From positions 62,001 through 126,000 of the forward strand of contig NZ_JAUYZI010000003.1 of NCBI RefSeq assembly GCF_030700245.1: a stretch of 64,000 bases of DNA. Direction: 5' to 3'. This document shows positions 61,636-64,000 of this stretch, in pieces (the first letter of the stretch is position 1; each line of letters starts with the position of its first letter). The translations under genes and the position numbers were made by a program. Below the pieces are notes generated by a model that did not search any database, was not told the DNA's origin, and saw only the letters and a list, made by a program, of their open reading frames with translations. Source of the stretch: Methylobacterium amylolyticum (GTDB lineage: Bacteria > Pseudomonadota > Alphaproteobacteria > Rhizobiales > Beijerinckiaceae).

Positions 61636-62142
61636 ATGAGCACGCGCACGACGAGCATCCGCCGGGCCCGGGAGGGGGATATCGGCGGCGTGTCGCGGGT
61701 GTTCGATGCGGCGTGGCGCGAGGCCTATCGCGGGATCATCCCGGGGGTCGCCCTGGAGCGTCTGATCGCCGGACGCGACCGGGCGTGGTGGCGCGGCGCC
61801 CTGCGGCGGGGGCGGCCGGTGGCGGTGGTGGAGACCGGCGAGGCGGTGGTCGGCTACGCCTCCTACGGGCGCACCCGCAGCCGGACGCTAGCGAGCGACG
61901 CGGAGATCGACGAGCTGTACCTGATGCCGGAATACCAGGGCGTCGGCCTCGGGCGGCGCCTGTTCCGGGCGGTGCGCAACGATCTGGCCGACCACGGTCT
62001 GACCCGGCTCGGGGTCTGGAGCCTGGAGGACAACGTCCGGGCGGGCGCGTTCTACGAGGGTCTCGGCGGCCGGGCCGGCCCGCGGACGCTCGACCGGATC
62101 GCGGGCGTGCCGCTGCCGAAGGTCGGCTACCTGTTCGGCTGA
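61636..62142 (+). CDS. GNAT-family N-acetyltransferase
   Basis: Predicted acetyltransferase of 168 residues. ATG at 61636 follows GGAGGGGCGGGGG. The acetyl-CoA binding motif is [20 protein letters not shown], and NVRAGAFYEGLGG is the matching terminal block. The closest functional types are RimI-like or antibiotic/amine acetyltransferases; the substrate is unknown. In-frame codons further upstream to 61447 are a proline/arginine-rich extension and are rejected. Confidence 0.85.
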   Translation: MSTRTTSIRRAREGDIGGVSRVFDAAWREAYRGIIPGVALERLIAGRDRAWWRGALRRGRPVAVVETGEAVVGYASYGRTRSRTLASDAEIDELYLMPEYQGVGLGRRLFRAVRNDLADHGLTRLGVWSLEDNVRAGAFYEGLGGRAGPRTLDRIAGVPLPKVGYLFG

Positions 62143-62245
62143 CGTTTCCCCGCCCCCGTCGCCGGGCGCGATTTGCATCGCCCGGCGGTCTCTCTAAGAA
62201 GCGGGCGGAAGGGGCGCGCAGACGCGCGCCCGGGAGCGGAACGCC

Positions 62246-62782
62246 ATGAATCTCGACGCCATCTCGATCGGCAAGAACCCGCCGCAGGACGTCAACGTGG
62301 TGATCGAGGTGCCGCTCGGCGGCGAGCCGATCAAGTACGAGATGGACAAGGATGCCGGCACGCTGGTCGTCGACCGGTTCCTGTACACGCCGATGTTCTA
62401 CCCGGGGAACTACGGCTTCATCCCCCACACCCTGTCGGGCGACGGCGACCCCTGCGACGTGCTGGTGGCCAACACCCGCGCGGTGATCCCCGGCGCGATC
62501 ATCAGCGCGCGCCCCGTCGGCGTGATGGTGATGCGCGACGAGGGCGGCGAGGACGAGAAGATCATCGCCGTGCCCTCGCGCCACCTGACCAAGCGCTACG
62601 ACCGGGTGGAGAACTACACCGACCTGCCCGAGATCACGATCCTCCAGATCCAGCACTTCTTCGAGCACTACAAGGACCTGGAGCCCAACAAGTGGGTCAA
62701 GTTCGTCCGCTGGGGCGACAAGGAGGAGGCGCAGCGCCTGATCCAGGAGGGCATCGAGCGTGCCAAGGCGGGCAAGAAGTAA
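62246..62782 (+). CDS. ppa: Inorganic pyrophosphatase (family I)
   Basis: Cytoplasmic family I pyrophosphatase of 178 residues. The active site shows [20 protein letters not shown] with the catalytic aspartates, [16 protein letters not shown] and a [15 protein letters not shown]-terminus. It pulls biosynthetic reactions by hydrolysing PPi. GGAGCGGAAC lies before the ATG. Confidence 0.97.
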   Translation: MNLDAISIGKNPPQDVNVVIEVPLGGEPIKYEMDKDAGTLVVDRFLYTPMFYPGNYGFIPHTLSGDGDPCDVLVANTRAVIPGAIISARPVGVMVMRDEGGEDEKIIAVPSRHLTKRYDRVENYTDLPEITILQIQHFFEHYKDLEPNKWVKFVRWGDKEEAQRLIQEGIERAKAGKK

Positions 62783-62798
62783 GGCGACCACAGCCTTG

Positions 62799-62822
62799 CC
62801 CTCTCCCGCGGACGGGAGAGGG
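62799..62822. terminator. Hairpin between convergent ppa and the monooxygenase gene
   Basis: Perfect 10-bp GC stem (62799-62808 with 62813-62822) with a CGGA loop, within the 54 bases between two convergent stops. Could terminate both; no clear T-tract. Confidence 0.5.
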
Positions 62823-62836
62823 AGACCGGTGCCGGC

Positions 62837-64000
62837 CTACAGCTTCTCCCCCCGCAGCAGCCGCGGCGACGCGCCGCCCAGGCCCGCGGCCTCGGTGGCG
62901 AAGAACCGCTTGAGGCCGGGCATCCGGTCGACGAGGCCGAGGCCGAGGTCGCGGGCGAGCCGCACCGGCAGGGCGTCGTTCGAGAACAGCCGGTTCAGCC
63001 CGTCGGTCATCGCGGCCATCGCCACGGTGTCGAAGCGGCGCGCCCGCTCGTAGGCGCGCAGGGTGCCCGGGCCCCCCGGGTCGAGGCCGAGCCGCAGCGC
63101 CTCGGTCACCGCCTCGGCGAGCGCGGCGGCGTCGGCGAGCCCGAGGTTGAGGCCCTGGCCGGCGATCGGGTGGATGACGTGGGCGGCGTCGCCGAGCAGC
63201 GCGAGGCGGTCGGCGGAGAAGCGCCGGGCGATGCCGACCGCGAGCGGATGGCGGCTCGGACCGTGCTCAAGGCCGAGCTGCCCGAGGTCGAGGGTGAAGC
63301 GGCGCTCGATCTCGGCCAGCACCTCCCCCGGATCCCCGGCGAGCAGCGCCTCGGCGTCCGCCGCCCGCTCCGTCCAGACGATCGAGGAGCGGTGGCCGAG
63401 CGCGCCCCCGTCCGGCAGCGGCAGGATCGCGAAGGGCCCCGACGGCAGGAAGTGCTCGAAGGCCCGGCCGCCGTGCGGGCGGGCATGGCCGATCGTGGCG
63501 ACGATGCCGACCTGGCTGTAGTCCCGCCCGACCCAGCCGATCCGGGCCGCCTCGCGCAAGGCGGAGCGGGCGCCGTCGGCGGCCACCAGCAGGTCGGCGG
63601 AGCGGGTCCCGCCGCCCGCCAGCGCCGCCCGGATCGCCGCGCCCTCGACCCGCGCGGACACGACGGATGCGGCCTCGATCGCGACGCCGGCCGCGACGCA
63701 GGCGTCGCGCAGGGCCGCGGCCAGGGGCTCCGCCTCGACCATGTGGGCGACCGGCTCGTCCCCGCCGCGATCGGCCTCCGCGCCGAAGGTCAGGAAGACC
63801 GGGCGGATCGGGTCGGCGAGCCGGCTGTCGCTGACGATCATCTCGGTGATCGGCTCGGCCGCCCCGGCCAGACGGTCCCAGATTTCGAGCCGCTCCAGCA
63901 TCCGGCGCGGGCCGGGGGCGACGGCGTAGGCGCGGCCGCGGTGGCGCGCCGGCTCGGCCCCGCCGGGGTCGAGCACCGTCGCGTCGAGCGCCGGCCCGTG
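62837..64000 (-). CDS. UbiH/UbiF/VisC/COQ6-type FAD monooxygenase (5' end cut by the window)
   Basis: At least 387 residues of an FAD-dependent hydroxylase of ubiquinone biosynthesis, truncated at its N-terminus by the window end, so the N-terminal GxGxxG motif is not visible. The DG motif is DLLVAADGARSALREAARI, and the GD motif LLGDAAHVIHPIAGQGLNLG is complete. The frame reads to the last base (HGPALDATV), so the true start lies outside. It belongs to the class that hydroxylates the quinone ring at C5 or C6; which position cannot be told. Confidence 0.9.
   Translation of the reverse strand, partial: HGPALDATVLDPGGAEPARHRGRAYAVAPGPRRMLERLEIWDRLAGAAEPITEMIVSDSRLADPIRPVFLTFGAEADRGGDEPVAHMVEAEPLAAALRDACVAAGVAIEAASVVSARVEGAAIRAALAGGGTRSADLLVAADGARSALREAARIGWVGRDYSQVGIVATIGHARPHGGRAFEHFLPSGPFAILPLPDGGALGHRSSIVWTERAADAEALLAGDPGEVLAEIERRFTLDLGQLGLEHGPSRHPLAVGIARRFSADRLALLGDAAHVIHPIAGQGLNLGLADAAALAEAVTEALRLGLDPGGPGTLRAYERARRFDTVAMAAMTDGLNRLFSNDALPVRLARDLGLGLVDRMPGLKRFFATEAAGLGGASPRLLRGEKL

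Overview
The window is 64 kb of very GC-rich DNA, densely packed with genes on both strands and without rRNA, tRNA, CRISPR or recognisable insertion sequences. The gene content points to a facultatively methylotrophic alphaproteobacterium of the Methylobacterium type. It has an acyl-CoA dehydrogenase with the long N-terminal extension of methylsuccinyl-CoA dehydrogenase (ethylmalonyl-CoA pathway), PHB-granule phasins and an intracellular PHB depolymerase, a RegB/RegA (ActS/ActR) redox two-component pair, an NdvA/ChvA-type glucan exporter, and palindromic intergenic repeats of a kind common in Rhizobiales. The genus assignment is inference from content only.

Layout. 0-10.7 kb: a CAP-domain lipoprotein, an HSL-type esterase, a PomA/PomB-like flagellar stator pair, the NdvA-like ABC exporter, a two-HKD phospholipase D-like protein overlapping a split two-gene chromate transporter, an epoxide-hydrolase-like enzyme translationally coupled to a YihY membrane protein, and an EamA transporter. 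10.8-14.6 kb: a Rieske plus FAD reductase fusion, a small secreted protein and methylsuccinyl-CoA dehydrogenase. 14.7-17.4 kb: two divergent, paralogous GT4 glycosyltransferases sharing an identical four-cysteine pattern. 17.6-23.3 kb: phasin with a recognisable promoter, a phasin-like protein with a long disordered acidic N-terminus, N-acetylmuramoyl-L-alanine amidase and PBP1A. 23.4-25.1 kb: an unrecognised NlpC/CHAP-like protein, then a 590-bp non-coding stretch rich in palindromes, then a YegP-like small protein. 25.1-28.6 kb: purS-purQ and regB-regA. 28.8-33.1 kb: PHB depolymerase, an RraA-like aldolase divergent from a KDG kinase, and a secreted PepSY protein.

33.1-37.8 kb holds a translationally coupled pair for surface glycan synthesis: a 1048-residue protein with eight N-terminal repeats, an RgpF-like region and a GT4 domain, plus a GT2 enzyme. 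38.1-45.3 kb is a four-gene MoxR AAA+ ATPase / DUF58 / BatA-DUF4159 / vWA membrane operon. It is the most system-like uncharacterised unit here, and it carries a start-codon hairpin and an intra-operon cluster of palindromic repeats. 45.5-51.2 kb: a PAS protein and a yejA-yejA-yejB peptide importer set without yejE/yejF.

51.2-58.0 kb: NIPSNAP, AraC regulator, MFS transporter and a signal-peptide-bearing LigJ-like 4-oxalomesaconate hydratase, then a GNAT, a Bcr/CflA exporter and a membrane-anchored cytochrome c with a long tail. 58.4-64 kb: kdsB, pheA, a BrnT/BrnA toxin-antitoxin pair, a dual-specificity phosphatase, a GNAT, ppa and a UbiH/Coq6-type monooxygenase cut by the window end. Together the window covers carbon storage and redox control, envelope construction (peptidoglycan, KDO, glycans, glucan export), solute transport and some accessory functions.
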